NCBI GenBank assembly: GCA_037143795.1
Contig: JBAWXZ010000003.1
Location: 223,486 to 287,485, forward strand
Direction of reading: 5' to 3'
Origin: Firm-13 sp037143795
GTDB taxonomy: Bacteria > Bacillota > Clostridia > Saccharofermentanales > Saccharofermentanaceae
DNA: 64,000 nucleotides
Under the pieces are notes generated by a model. It was given only the letters and a program-made list of their open reading frames with translations. It ran no database searches and was not told where the DNA came from. Every line of letters starts with the position of its first letter. Positions within the stretch are counted from its first letter, which is position 1. This document shows, one piece after another, positions 18,156 to 27,028 of this stretch. The translations under genes and the position numbers were made by a program.

Positions 18156-19403
18156 GTGCAAGAGGATGAAACAGTTAAGGTTGGCATTGGATTTGCAACA
18201 GGCCGGAGAAGTTTTCAGAAGGTCCTGAAGACTTATGTATATGGTTGGCTCGAAAGCGAGCTGCCCGGGAAAGAAAATGTTGAACTGGATTTGCTGGTCG
18301 CTTATGACCTGGAATACACCAATACGAAAATCAAAGATTATACAAATATCAGCAGGGACGTCCGCGATATAATCCACAAGACATACTTTTACAGCAGCAA
18401 GGAAATTGCCAATGAAGTCGATTACCTGATCGGCGAAAATGTAATCACTGAAAAAGAATCGAAATTGCTTTTTGGCGGAGGTTACGCAGGCAAACGAAAT
18501 TCCATCCTTTACGGGGCAGTTAAAAACAAACTGGATTATCTGCTTTTTCTGGATGATGATGAATATCCGATGGCTGTCACCAAAACACGTGCTAATGCCG
18601 TGTGGGGCGGACAGCGAGTGATTTCCGATCACTTGAGTCATATCCCGGATGCCGATATCACGAACGGGCACCACTGTGGATATATTTCCCCTATTCCATA
18701 TCTTTCCTTTAACGACACATTACCGGAGTCGGATTTCCGGCTTTTTATCGAAGCGATCAGCAATGACATTGTTAATTGGGACAGCATTTCCGCCCTGATG
18801 AAAAACGGAGGCGCCACCTACGCTGATGTCAAAATCCTCACTACAGATGAAGCGGAAGAAGTTCAGGAAGTGAACCACACAAAGTTCATATCGGGGGCCA
18901 ATCTTGGCATCAACCTCACAAAGCCGCCAAGAGTAAGCCCGTTCTACAATCCGCCGGGCGCAAGGGGAGAAGATACTTTCCTGAGTACGTGCTTAAGTGA
19001 ACGCAAAGTGATGCGTATACCGTGCTATACCTTCCATGATGGATTTTCAACATACAGCCATCTGATGGACGGGGTTCTGCCGATCCAGCTGATGTATATC
19101 AAAGCTGACAATGAGGCTGTTGTCACACGTTTTTTCAAGGCATGCATTGGATGGATCCGTTATAAGCCGCTGCTTCTTTACATAACCCAAAGAGATGAGT
19201 ATGAAGACATAATCCGGCAGATGCGCGAAAACCTGCACGCCACGCTGCCCCGGATCTGTGCCTATTTCGGGCGGGATGACTTCATGGATATTGCCAAAGA
19301 ACTGGAAAGGTTTCATACAAATGTAAAAAAGCATTACAGCCAGTTCACCCAGACCCAGGCGGCGTGGGAAAAAATCATGATTTTCCTGTCGAAAGAGGAA
19401 TAA
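18156..19403 (+). CDS. GT-A type glycosyltransferase (family 2-like)
   Basis: 415 residues starting at GTG with AAGGGG upstream. The nucleotide-sugar site DxD appears as LLFLDDDEYP (about 129-138), preceded by AGKRNSILYGA. Further on, GARGEDTFLSTCL supplies the acidic ED motif common in GT2-like enzymes. No membrane segment or signal peptide was found, so it should act in the cytoplasm on a lipid-linked, protein or small-molecule acceptor. It stands alone, divergent from the PAS-GGDEF gene; any control by cyclic di-GMP would be speculation. Donor and acceptor are unknown. Confidence 0.7.
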   Translation: MQEDETVKVGIGFATGRRSFQKVLKTYVYGWLESELPGKENVELDLLVAYDLEYTNTKIKDYTNISRDVRDIIHKTYFYSSKEIANEVDYLIGENVITEKESKLLFGGGYAGKRNSILYGAVKNKLDYLLFLDDDEYPMAVTKTRANAVWGGQRVISDHLSHIPDADITNGHHCGYISPIPYLSFNDTLPESDFRLFIEAISNDIVNWDSISALMKNGGATYADVKILTTDEAEEVQEVNHTKFISGANLGINLTKPPRVSPFYNPPGARGEDTFLSTCLSERKVMRIPCYTFHDGFSTYSHLMDGVLPIQLMYIKADNEAVVTRFFKACIGWIRYKPLLLYITQRDEYEDIIRQMRENLHATLPRICAYFGRDDFMDIAKELERFHTNVKKHYSQFTQTQAAWEKIMIFLSKEE

Positions 19404-19483
19404 TCAGGATTCGAAAAGCATATACGCAGCGCTGTGTTTTCTTTGCAGGTCACTAATATCATTAATTTGTTCAATCTTCTTTG

Positions 19484-19492
19484 TGCTATAAT
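19484..19492 (+). promoter_or_regulatory. Extended -10 promoter for the reverse-transcriptase leader
   Basis: TGCTATAAT is a perfect extended -10 element. No good -35 box is present, as is usual for this class. Transcription should start near 19499, about 210 bases before the coding start. Confidence 0.7.
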
Positions 19493-19498
19493 ATAAAA

Positions 19499-19707
19499 CA
19501 TTCCAATAAAATTCCGAAGATACGTGAGTACCTCCGACAGGGGGAAGCCTGCAGCACAAAATTCTTTGGAGGTAGAGACTTCAGGTTCAACCCGGTATTG
19601 CTTACAGCAATTTCAAAAGGTTCTTCGGATAAGGGCAAGGAATGGGGGCTGTCATCTTTTTCTTCAAACAGGTGACAGTCCCTGCCTGACAGCGCAGGAG
19701 GGAATAC
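19499..19707 (+). ncRNA. Highly structured leader RNA of the reverse transcriptase gene
   Basis: Hand folding gives nested and serial stems: TCCGAAGA (19513-19520) with TCTTCGGA (19622-19629) closes a domain; inside it TACCTCCGA (19529-19537) pairs with 19566-19574; CAGG/CCTG and ATTGC/GCAAT make small hairpins. Next comes a 12-bp stem, 19645-19656 with 19671-19682, with a 14-base loop. Last, CCTGC (19681-19685) can pair with GCAGG in the ribosome site. The fold could be a retron-like template RNA, a cis-regulator of the reverse transcriptase, or both. It matches no RNA family recognised here. Confidence 0.6.
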
Positions 19708-20952
19708 ATGAAATTCCTATTGCAGATCGATAGTCAGGAACTGGGGGCTTACCTCGACGAACAAATTGCACAGCAGGCGGACATTGGAATCATAATGACT
19801 TCACCTGAAGTCATACTGCGTGCGGAAAAGTTCCTTTGCGGCGAAATCCGCCTTGGTATTCCGGAACGCTGCCAGATCAATAAAATGGGTACCGACAAAA
19901 AGCGTACCATCTATATTTTTCCGCCCGAAGATCAGCTTGTCCTCAAAGTGATTAATTACTGCCTGTCCCGATGCAGTCTGGGACTTCTTCCGTGCTGCCT
20001 GGCTTTTCGTCCGGGCTACTGCGTACATGGGGCTTTTCGTTCTATTGTCCGCAAATACAAAGAGGAATACAGCTGCATACGCCTTGATATTACCAACTAT
20101 TTTAACAGCATCCCTACTGGAAATATGATCGCTGTTCTAAATAAGCGATTGGCACAATACCCGGAAGTTCTGACTGCCCTGTCCGGTATTTTGCTGGATC
20201 CGTGCGTTATTGTGAACGGGGAAATACAAAAAGATCTTAATAAAGGAGTCATGGCCGGGATGCCCCTGGCGCCGCTCCTTGCTAATCTGTATCTGTCAGA
20301 TTTTGACGGGGAAGCGAGGAAGTGGGTGCCGGTATATGGCCGGTATTCCGACGATCTGATTCTTTTCTGTCTTCCTGGGAATGTATCTGAGGTTTACGGG
20401 CAAACACGCCGGAGCCTTGCAGACAGGGGACTTATACTCAATGAGGGAAAGACGCGCATTGTCCCGCCCGGCGGCAAATGGGAATTTCTCGGACTCTCCT
20501 ATCACAAAGGGGTTATTGATCTGTCCGCCGCGACTATTCAGAAGATGAAAGGCAAAATTTCCCGCTCTTCCCGTAAACTTTACCGATGGAAAATTTCCAG
20601 GGACGCATCGACGGAACGTGCTGTTCGTGCCCTTATCCGCAAATTCCAGTATAAATTTTACGGAAGCGGCAGGGAAGACGATGAACTCACCTGGAGCCGC
20701 TGGTATTTTCCGCTCATCAACCGGACAGATGGAATTAAGACAATCGATCAATATTTTCAGCTTTGGGCGAGGTACCTTGCCGATGGCAGACACAGTAAAA
20801 AAAGTTTTCAGCAGGTGCCGTACGGCCTCCTGCAAAAATATGGTTACGTTCCTCTGGTAAGCGCCTTTCACAAAAGAGAGCGCGATCCGGCCAAAAAGAG
20901 ATTTATCCGCGAACAGGAAGAAAAAGAAAGTGAGGAAAAAGTATGCAGCTAA
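19708..20952 (+). CDS. Solitary reverse transcriptase
   Basis: 414 residues with ordered RT motifs: FRPGYCVHGAFRSIV (100-114), the first catalytic Asp in IRLDITNYFNSIP (D127), MAGMPLAPLLANLYL (182-196), the active site YSDD (213-216), GLILNEGKTRIV (241-252) and GKWEFLGLSY (256-265). The arrangement resembles group II intron-type enzymes, but there is no endonuclease domain, no clear maturase domain and no intron domain V around it. The retron VTG motif is also absent. AGGAGGG precedes the ATG. A folded 210-base leader lies upstream and the stop overlaps the next gene. Function unknown; DNA synthesis on the leader is a testable idea. Confidence 0.85.
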   Translation: MKFLLQIDSQELGAYLDEQIAQQADIGIIMTSPEVILRAEKFLCGEIRLGIPERCQINKMGTDKKRTIYIFPPEDQLVLKVINYCLSRCSLGLLPCCLAFRPGYCVHGAFRSIVRKYKEEYSCIRLDITNYFNSIPTGNMIAVLNKRLAQYPEVLTALSGILLDPCVIVNGEIQKDLNKGVMAGMPLAPLLANLYLSDFDGEARKWVPVYGRYSDDLILFCLPGNVSEVYGQTRRSLADRGLILNEGKTRIVPPGGKWEFLGLSYHKGVIDLSAATIQKMKGKISRSSRKLYRWKISRDASTERAVRALIRKFQYKFYGSGREDDELTWSRWYFPLINRTDGIKTIDQYFQLWARYLADGRHSKKSFQQVPYGLLQKYGYVPLVSAFHKRERDPAKKRFIREQEEKESEEKVCS

Positions 20953-21785
20953 GGACAATACGCAGAATCGTTACAGGAACAACGCAGTATGACGGAGCAG
21001 GTGTTAAGCTTGTCAGAGTGGTAGGGCATCCTGATGTAGAAGATTTTGATCCGTTTTTGATGATGGATGCTTTTGATTCAACAGATCCTGCTGATTATAT
21101 TAAAGGGTTCCCCTGGCATCCGCATCGCGGGATTGAGACAGTTACGTACCTTATTCACGGCGATATTGAACACGGCGACAGTCTTGGAAATAAGGGCAGT
21201 ATCCTGGATGGCGGCTGTCAGTGGATGACCGCGGGCGGCGGCATCCTGCATCAGGAAATGCCGCAGGCAGCGGACCGCATGCTGGGGGTTCAGCTCTGGC
21301 TGAACCTGCCGAAAAAAGATAAAATGACGGACCCCGCGTATCACGATATCAGGGCGGACATGGTTCCGGAAATGGAAGAGGACGGCTGTACAATCCGGGT
21401 CATTGCCGGGCAGTACAAAGGGCGTGCAGGCGCTGCACAGGGCAGTCATGTCGATATGACATTTTTGGATGTCGATATGCAGGGTGAAGCGAGTATCAAA
21501 ATAGAAACCAACAGGGACAGCACACTTTTTGTTTATATTATTGAGGGTGAGGGCTGGTTCTCAAAGACTGAGGATAAGCTTCTTTACAGCAGAAGAGCGG
21601 TGCTCTTTAATGAAGGGGATGCCCTGTTTGCAAGGGCTTCCGGAAAAGGAATGCGGTTTCTCTTTTTTTCAGGTGCTCCGCTTAAAGAACCGGTTGCCTG
21701 GGGCGGACCGATTGTTATGAATACCCGGGAAGAGCTGATGCAGGCATTCCGGGAAATCGACGAAGGCACTTTTGTAAAGAAATGA
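20943..21785 (+). CDS. Pirin family cupin protein
   Basis: 280 residues with the pirin bicupin fold: DPFLMMDAF, the metal-binding FPWHPHRGIETVTYLIHGDIEHGDS stretch (histidines about 59, 61, 102-type sites), QWMTAGGGILHQEMP and a second cupin. Pirins are metal-binding nuclear or cytoplasmic proteins, some with quercetinase activity. The ATG lies inside the last codons of the reverse transcriptase gene (ten-base overlap), so the two are translationally coupled, an unusual pairing. Confidence 0.9.
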   Translation: MQLRTIRRIVTGTTQYDGAGVKLVRVVGHPDVEDFDPFLMMDAFDSTDPADYIKGFPWHPHRGIETVTYLIHGDIEHGDSLGNKGSILDGGCQWMTAGGGILHQEMPQAADRMLGVQLWLNLPKKDKMTDPAYHDIRADMVPEMEEDGCTIRVIAGQYKGRAGAAQGSHVDMTFLDVDMQGEASIKIETNRDSTLFVYIIEGEGWFSKTEDKLLYSRRAVLFNEGDALFARASGKGMRFLFFSGAPLKEPVAWGGPIVMNTREELMQAFREIDEGTFVKK

Positions 21786-21926
21786 TCATGAATTTATGCT
21801 ATATTGCTACTTACAAAGCACCGTTCGGGATAAAATTCCGATAGAGGAGCTAAATACTTATTTCGTGTTATCTGACAGCCGGATTACCGGCTTCGGAAGA
21901 ACAAAGATATTTTGGAGGTAGTTGAT
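21786..21926 (+). promoter_or_regulatory. Leader of the polyamine genes
   Basis: A 140-base spacer containing the perfect small hairpin AGCCGG-ATTA-CCGGCT and, on its 3' side, the ribosome site. It may hold the promoter of the two polyamine genes; no consensus box is convincing. Confidence 0.3.
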
Positions 21927-23126
21927 ATGGGTAAGGCATTAATAATTGGCTGCGGCGGTGTTGCGGGTGTAACCATTCACAAATGCTGTCAGAACAGCGA
22001 TGTTTTTGAAGAGATCTGCATTGCCAGCAGAACCAAATCAAAGTGTGACGCAATCAAGGCCAGGCTGGACGGCGGCAGGACCAAAATCAGTACGGCTCAG
22101 GTCAACGCGGATCATGTGGACGAACTGGTAGCACTGATCAATCAGTTTAATCCGGATGTAGTCATCAACCTTGCCCTGCCGTATCAGGATCTGACCATTA
22201 TGGATGCATGCCTGGCGACTAAGACAAATTATGTCGATACGGCAAATTATGAACCCCTCGATGATGCGAAATTCGAATACAGCTGGCAGTGGGCGTACAA
22301 GGAACGTTTTGAAAAAGCCGGAATCACGGCACTTCTCGGAAGCGGCTTTGATCCCGGTGTTACCGGCGTTTTTTCCGCCTATGCGCTGAAACACCAGTTT
22401 GACGAAATCAACTATATTGATATTCTCGATGCAAATGCAGGCGACCACGGGTATCCCTTCGCGACTAATTTCAATCCGGAGATCAACATCCGCGAGATCA
22501 CCGCTAAGGGCAGTTATTGGGAGAACGGCCATTGGGTGGAGACCGAACCGATGGAGATAAAGAGAGAGTATAATTTTCCGGAAATCGGGATGAAGGATAT
22601 GTATCTTCTGCATCACGAAGAACTGGAATCATTGGCGCTTAATATCACCGGCATCCGTCGCATCCGCTTTTTTATGACCTTTGGGCAGAGTTACCTGACA
22701 CACCTGAGGTGCCTGGAGAATGTCGGAATGACATCGATCGAGCCGATTGATTTTAACGGGCAGATGATTGTCCCGCTCCAATTCCTGAAGGCCGTCCTTC
22801 CGGATCCGGCGTCCCTCGGACCGCGTACCAAAGGCAAAACCAACATCGGATGTATTTTCCAGGGAATAAAGGATGGCAAACCGAAGACATACTATATATA
22901 TAATGTCTGTGATCATCAGGAGTGCTACCGGGAAGTCGGCTCCCAGGCCATCTCCTATACTACGGGTGTTCCGGCGATGATCGGTGCAATGCTCGTGATG
23001 AACGGGACATGGCAGAGACCGGGAGTACACAACATTGAGGAATTTGATCCGGATCCGTTCATGGAGGCGCTTAATAAATGGGGCCTTCCGTGGCAGGAAA
23101 GCTTTACGCCTGACCTTGTGGATTAA
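21927..23126 (+). CDS. Carboxynorspermidine/carboxyspermidine dehydrogenase
   Basis: This saccharopine-dehydrogenase-like enzyme (399 residues) should reductively join putrescine or diaminopropane with aspartate semialdehyde, using NADPH. The N-terminus is a Rossmann fold, ALIIGCGGVAGVTIHKC; later landmarks are NLALPYQDLTIMDACL, TNYVDTANYEP and GSGFDPGVTGVFSAYA. GGAGG sits eight bases before ATG 21927. The decarboxylase for the next step starts 27 bases after the stop, so the pair forms a spermidine route that needs no S-adenosylmethionine decarboxylase. Confidence 0.9.
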   Translation: MGKALIIGCGGVAGVTIHKCCQNSDVFEEICIASRTKSKCDAIKARLDGGRTKISTAQVNADHVDELVALINQFNPDVVINLALPYQDLTIMDACLATKTNYVDTANYEPLDDAKFEYSWQWAYKERFEKAGITALLGSGFDPGVTGVFSAYALKHQFDEINYIDILDANAGDHGYPFATNFNPEINIREITAKGSYWENGHWVETEPMEIKREYNFPEIGMKDMYLLHHEELESLALNITGIRRIRFFMTFGQSYLTHLRCLENVGMTSIEPIDFNGQMIVPLQFLKAVLPDPASLGPRTKGKTNIGCIFQGIKDGKPKTYYIYNVCDHQECYREVGSQAISYTTGVPAMIGAMLVMNGTWQRPGVHNIEEFDPDPFMEALNKWGLPWQESFTPDLVD

Positions 23127-23153
23127 CTAAATGACAGATGTTAGGATTATTGG

Positions 23154-24308
23154 ATGAGCATTAATAAAAATATCGGCATTGATTTTGATTTGAATCAGCT
23201 TTCCACGCCGTATTATGTCGTGGACGAAAAGCTGCTGATTCATAACCTGGAGATTCTTAAGAGTGTGGCGGGCCGGACCGGCTGCCGCATTCTTCTTGCG
23301 CAGAAAGCCTTCTCGATGTTCCATTTCTATCCGCTCATCGGGAAGTACCTTGACGGGACAACGGCAAGCGGACTTTTTGAGGCAAAGCTCGGATCGGAAG
23401 AGATGGGCAGGGAGACACATATTTTTTCGCCTGCCTATAAGGACGGCGAGTTCGGTGAAATCCTTGCTGTATGCGGCCACATCAGTTTCAATTCTTTTTC
23501 GCAGTGGCAAAAATTCCGTACACGCGCCCTTGAAGCCGGCAAAAAATGCGGTATCCGGATCAATCCGGAATGTTCTACGCAGGAACATGGCATATATGAT
23601 CCGTGTTCTCCAGGATCCCGTCTCGGTGTGCCGTTGAATCAATTCAGGGAGGATCAGCTCTCGGGGATCAGCGGACTGCATTTCCATACGCTGTGTGAGC
23701 AAAATGCGGATGCACTTGTATCAACGCTTGAAGCAGTCGAAGCAAAATTCGGTAAATACCTTCATCAGATGGAGTGGCTCAATATTGGCGGGGGGCATCA
23801 CATTACGCGTCCCGACTATGATGTCGAGCTGCTGATAAGCACGCTGAACCGGCTTAAAAACACTTATCATGTGCAGGTTTATGTCGAACCGGGAGAAGCG
23901 GTCGCCCTGAACACGGGATATCTTGTGAGTGAAGTGGTGGATCTTCTATATAACGGCATGAATATTGCAGTACTTGATGCGTCCGCTGCCTGCCATATGC
24001 CGGATGTACTCGAGATGCCTTACCGGCCGCAAATTACGGGTGCGGGATTGCCTTCCGAAAAGGCATGCACCTATCGTCTGGGCGGACCGACGTGTCTCGC
24101 GGGGGACGTCATTGGAGACTATTCATTTGATTATCCGCTTCAGATCGGGGACAGGCTGGTTTTTAATGATATGGCAATCTACTCCATGGTAAAAAACAAT
24201 ACTTTCAATGGCATCGCCCTGCCTTCGATTGCGTTTGTGGACCAGGATAGAAATGTCAGACTGATTCGAAGCTTTGGATATCAGGATTTTAAGGGAAGAC
24301 TCTCCTGA
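23154..24308 (+). CDS. nspC: Carboxynorspermidine decarboxylase
   Basis: 384 residues of the alanine-racemase-type PLP decarboxylase fold. The cofactor lysine is in ILLAQKAFS (about K51). GLHFHTLCEQ, LNIGGGHHITR and VEPGEAVALNTGY form the phosphate and substrate sites, and GPTCLAGDVIGDY supplies the Cys-Asp pair that completes the dimer active site. It converts carboxy(nor)spermidine to (nor)spermidine in the cytoplasm, following the dehydrogenase just upstream. Confidence 0.93.
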   Translation: MSINKNIGIDFDLNQLSTPYYVVDEKLLIHNLEILKSVAGRTGCRILLAQKAFSMFHFYPLIGKYLDGTTASGLFEAKLGSEEMGRETHIFSPAYKDGEFGEILAVCGHISFNSFSQWQKFRTRALEAGKKCGIRINPECSTQEHGIYDPCSPGSRLGVPLNQFREDQLSGISGLHFHTLCEQNADALVSTLEAVEAKFGKYLHQMEWLNIGGGHHITRPDYDVELLISTLNRLKNTYHVQVYVEPGEAVALNTGYLVSEVVDLLYNGMNIAVLDASAACHMPDVLEMPYRPQITGAGLPSEKACTYRLGGPTCLAGDVIGDYSFDYPLQIGDRLVFNDMAIYSMVKNNTFNGIALPSIAFVDQDRNVRLIRSFGYQDFKGRLS

Positions 24309-24371
24309 CTCCAAATGGTTCAGCGCGTTCATTATTCATGCCATACAGTTAATTCCTGTATCAAAACATAC

Positions 24372-24956
24372 TCAGTTGCGGAGAATAATCGAAGTTGTGA
24401 CCTGACTTTTGCTGCCGGCAGTCGGACCTGAATTGTACGAACATGCAACATAAATAAAGGGGATCAGCGATAATAGTGTCCCGATAATGATCGAAATCAT
24501 AAGCCTTTTGGTTTTTGGGGACATCAGGGAATACAATGTTGATGCTGAGTCGGCAACCTCATCAAAAAAATCCGTATCGACGGAGTCGTTGTACATTGAA
24601 CTGGATTTCAAATGATTTTCGGGCGGATTTTCCCGGGATACTAAATCTTCACTGATTGGCACTTCAAGGAAAGATTCGTCCAACGGCCCATTATGAGGCT
24701 GATTCAAACTTTGGGTAACCCAAATTGGCTGCTTCTGTGCTGCGTCTTCAGACATATCCGGTACTGTCGGTACCGGTAATTCCGCCCCGGAATCCCCGTT
24801 GGAAACGTCTTTGGGTTCATTTTCTTCCTTAATGCAAAACAAATAAGTTGTATCTGCAGTGTTTGAAGCAGCGGCGGAGCCGGTGGCATTTCCGCAGCAG
24901 GGGCAATACTTCCCGGTTTCACTGTATGAATTTCCGCAGTTTGGGCATATTTGCAT
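24372..24956 (-). CDS. Zinc-ribbon protein with one C-terminal membrane helix
   Basis: 194 residues. It starts with a zinc ribbon, CPNCG then CPCCG (about residues 4-22), continues with a long acidic, disordered stretch, and has a single membrane helix near 165-183 followed by a short outside tail. ATG 24956 has AGGAG at good spacing; two in-frame ATGs lie a little upstream. The layout is that of the zinc_ribbon_2 tail-anchored proteins common in clostridia. Function is unknown. Confidence 0.65.
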   Translation of the reverse strand: MQICPNCGNSYSETGKYCPCCGNATGSAAASNTADTTYLFCIKEENEPKDVSNGDSGAELPVPTVPDMSEDAAQKQPIWVTQSLNQPHNGPLDESFLEVPISEDLVSRENPPENHLKSSSMYNDSVDTDFFDEVADSASTLYSLMSPKTKRLMISIIIGTLLSLIPFIYVACSYNSGPTAGSKSQVTTSIILRN

Positions 24957-25061
24957 ATTCATCACTCCTAACTCACTACATTTACACATTAGTATACGGG
25001 AATGCGTTTGGCAATAGCGGTAAAATTATATGAATTCTGCCGGTAAAAGAGGAGAACGGGT

Positions 25062-27011
25062 ATGAAGAGAATCATTTCTTTATTTGTTGCTTTGATTATG
25101 GTCTTTTCTCTGGCAGGGTGCAGCGGTAAAGGTATACCCTCGACAATTGATTCCGGCTCAGCCAAAGAATCAACTGCCACAGAAGAAACCGGAACAAATC
25201 CGTATTCAACAAATGAAACCGTTTCAACTGAGGACACTGCTGCGGGGCCGGTAAACGGCTATCCGTATTTGGATTTTACACTCTCAACCAAGGAGCGGAC
25301 TGCCGATTTGCTCAGCCGTATGACACTGGAAGAGAAAGCCGGTCAGATGGTACAGGGTGTCATCGGTGATGTAACTGCATCGGATATGACAAACCTGGGA
25401 CTCGGGTCCGTATTATCGGGCGGCGGTGCCGTACCTGGTGACAATTCAATCAATGCATGGCAGGAAATGGTGATGATGTACCAGGACGGAGCAATGCAGA
25501 CACGGCTTCAGATTCCTTTTCTATATGGAATAGATGCTGTCCATGGCCATTCCAACGTGTATGGAGCAGTGATTTTCCCCCAGAATATCGGCTTGGGCGC
25601 CGCAAATGACCCCGCACTTATGTATGACATGGGTGCGGCCGTTGCCGAAGAGATGAAGCTGACCCACACGCTCTGGAATTTTTCGCCGTGCGTCGCAGTG
25701 GCCCAGGATCCGCGATGGGGGAGAGTGTATGAGAGTTATTCAAGTGATCCCCTGATTGTATCTTCCCTTGCAGCGGCGTATCTGAAGGGACAGACTGATC
25801 ATGGAATTACAGCTACAGCCAAACACTACGCAGGTGACGGCGGAACCGTCTTCGGCACGGGAGAAGGAAACAACCTGATCGACCGCGGGGACACACAGCT
25901 TACTGAGGAACAATTCAGGGCTCTTCATCTGGCACCATATAAAGCACTTGTTGATGCCGGGGTGAAAGTGATCATGGCTTCATTCAGCTCCTTCAACGGC
26001 ATGAAGATGTCGGAAAACAAGTATTTCCTTACAGATGTACTTAAAACAGAGTTCGGATTCAAGGGATTCATTGTCTCGGATTGGGAAGCAACCGCAGGAT
26101 TGAGCGGAGACAGCTTTGCTCAGAATGTGGCACTTGCGGTAAACGCCGGCGTAGATATGCTGATGGAGCCTTATAAATATTCCGAAGCATGTTCAGCCAT
26201 AATCGATGGAGTTAATGATGGGAGTATCCCGCAGGATCGTGTTGACGATGCCGTCGGCCGCATACTGACCGTAAAGTTCGACATGGGGCTTTTTGAGGAT
26301 CCTTATATGGATAATCTCAAAACCGGGGTTGATACCCTTGGCAGCGCGCAGTACAGGGAAATCGCCAAAAAGCTTGTTGAAAAATCCCTTGTGCTTCTTA
26401 AAAACCAGGATAATATCCTGCCGCTCAAAAAAGGGCAGAAGATCTTTGTCACCGGGCCTGCGGTTAATGATATCGGCGTGCAGTGCGGTGGTTGGACCAA
26501 AACCTGGCAGGGACTGACGGATCAGATGAACGGCGGTAAAATCACGGAAGGTACGACTATCCTTGAAGGACTGGAGGATTATGCCGCCGCGAATAATTTG
26601 GAAATTATAACCGATCTGAATCGCGCAGATGAAGCAGATGTTGTTATACTGGCGGTCGGTGAAATACCTTATGCGGAATTTGAAGGCGACACGGCCGACC
26701 TGTCACTAACGGGAACAACCGCGCTGCCCGGCAACAGCGAGGCAATCTCCATGGTATACTCTTTGAATAAACCAACGGTAACGCTCATCTTAGCCGGAAG
26801 ACAGGTAGTGATCAGTGGATACATGGATAAGTGGGATGCGGTCGTCATGTGTTATCTGCCAGGAACAGAGGGTGACGGCATTGCGTCCGTACTTACCGGT
26901 GAAACCGGTTTTTCAGGCAAAATAGCGATGCCGTGGTATAAGGACGTCAATGATATCGGAACAGCAGGCGTTGATCTGCAGTATGCGAAAGGCTACGGTC
27001 TCAGCTATTGA
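25062..27011 (+). CDS. GH3 beta-glucosidase lipoprotein
   Basis: 649 residues. A lipoprotein signal ends LAGC (Cys about 20) and a Ser/Thr/Glu-rich linker follows. The GH3 catalytic barrel shows IPFLYGIDAVHGHSNVYGA, TAKHYAGDGGT and the nucleophile Asp340 in GFKGFIVSDWEA. The second alpha/beta domain (GH3_C) runs to the end, with VLLKNQDNILPLKKG and AVGEIPYAEFEGD. It should release terminal beta-linked glucose from oligosaccharides at the cell surface. It ends without the fibronectin-like third domain of larger GH3 enzymes. Confidence 0.93.
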   Translation: MKRIISLFVALIMVFSLAGCSGKGIPSTIDSGSAKESTATEETGTNPYSTNETVSTEDTAAGPVNGYPYLDFTLSTKERTADLLSRMTLEEKAGQMVQGVIGDVTASDMTNLGLGSVLSGGGAVPGDNSINAWQEMVMMYQDGAMQTRLQIPFLYGIDAVHGHSNVYGAVIFPQNIGLGAANDPALMYDMGAAVAEEMKLTHTLWNFSPCVAVAQDPRWGRVYESYSSDPLIVSSLAAAYLKGQTDHGITATAKHYAGDGGTVFGTGEGNNLIDRGDTQLTEEQFRALHLAPYKALVDAGVKVIMASFSSFNGMKMSENKYFLTDVLKTEFGFKGFIVSDWEATAGLSGDSFAQNVALAVNAGVDMLMEPYKYSEACSAIIDGVNDGSIPQDRVDDAVGRILTVKFDMGLFEDPYMDNLKTGVDTLGSAQYREIAKKLVEKSLVLLKNQDNILPLKKGQKIFVTGPAVNDIGVQCGGWTKTWQGLTDQMNGGKITEGTTILEGLEDYAAANNLEIITDLNRADEADVVILAVGEIPYAEFEGDTADLSLTGTTALPGNSEAISMVYSLNKPTVTLILAGRQVVISGYMDKWDAVVMCYLPGTEGDGIASVLTGETGFSGKIAMPWYKDVNDIGTAGVDLQYAKGYGLSY

Positions 27012-27028
27012 AGCTATGGGGTATAACA

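Noticed and set aside
19481..19733. Two short frames inside the reverse-transcriptase leader
   Set aside because: They lack ribosome sites and lie across the stems; their codons do not look selected.
19484..20952. Group II intron
   Set aside because: No domain V/VI after the RT gene, which overlaps pirin directly, and no endonuclease domain.
19708..20952. Diversity-generating retroelement
   Set aside because: The motif is MAGMPLAPLLAN rather than the SQ form, and no accessory protein, template repeat or variable target was seen nearby.
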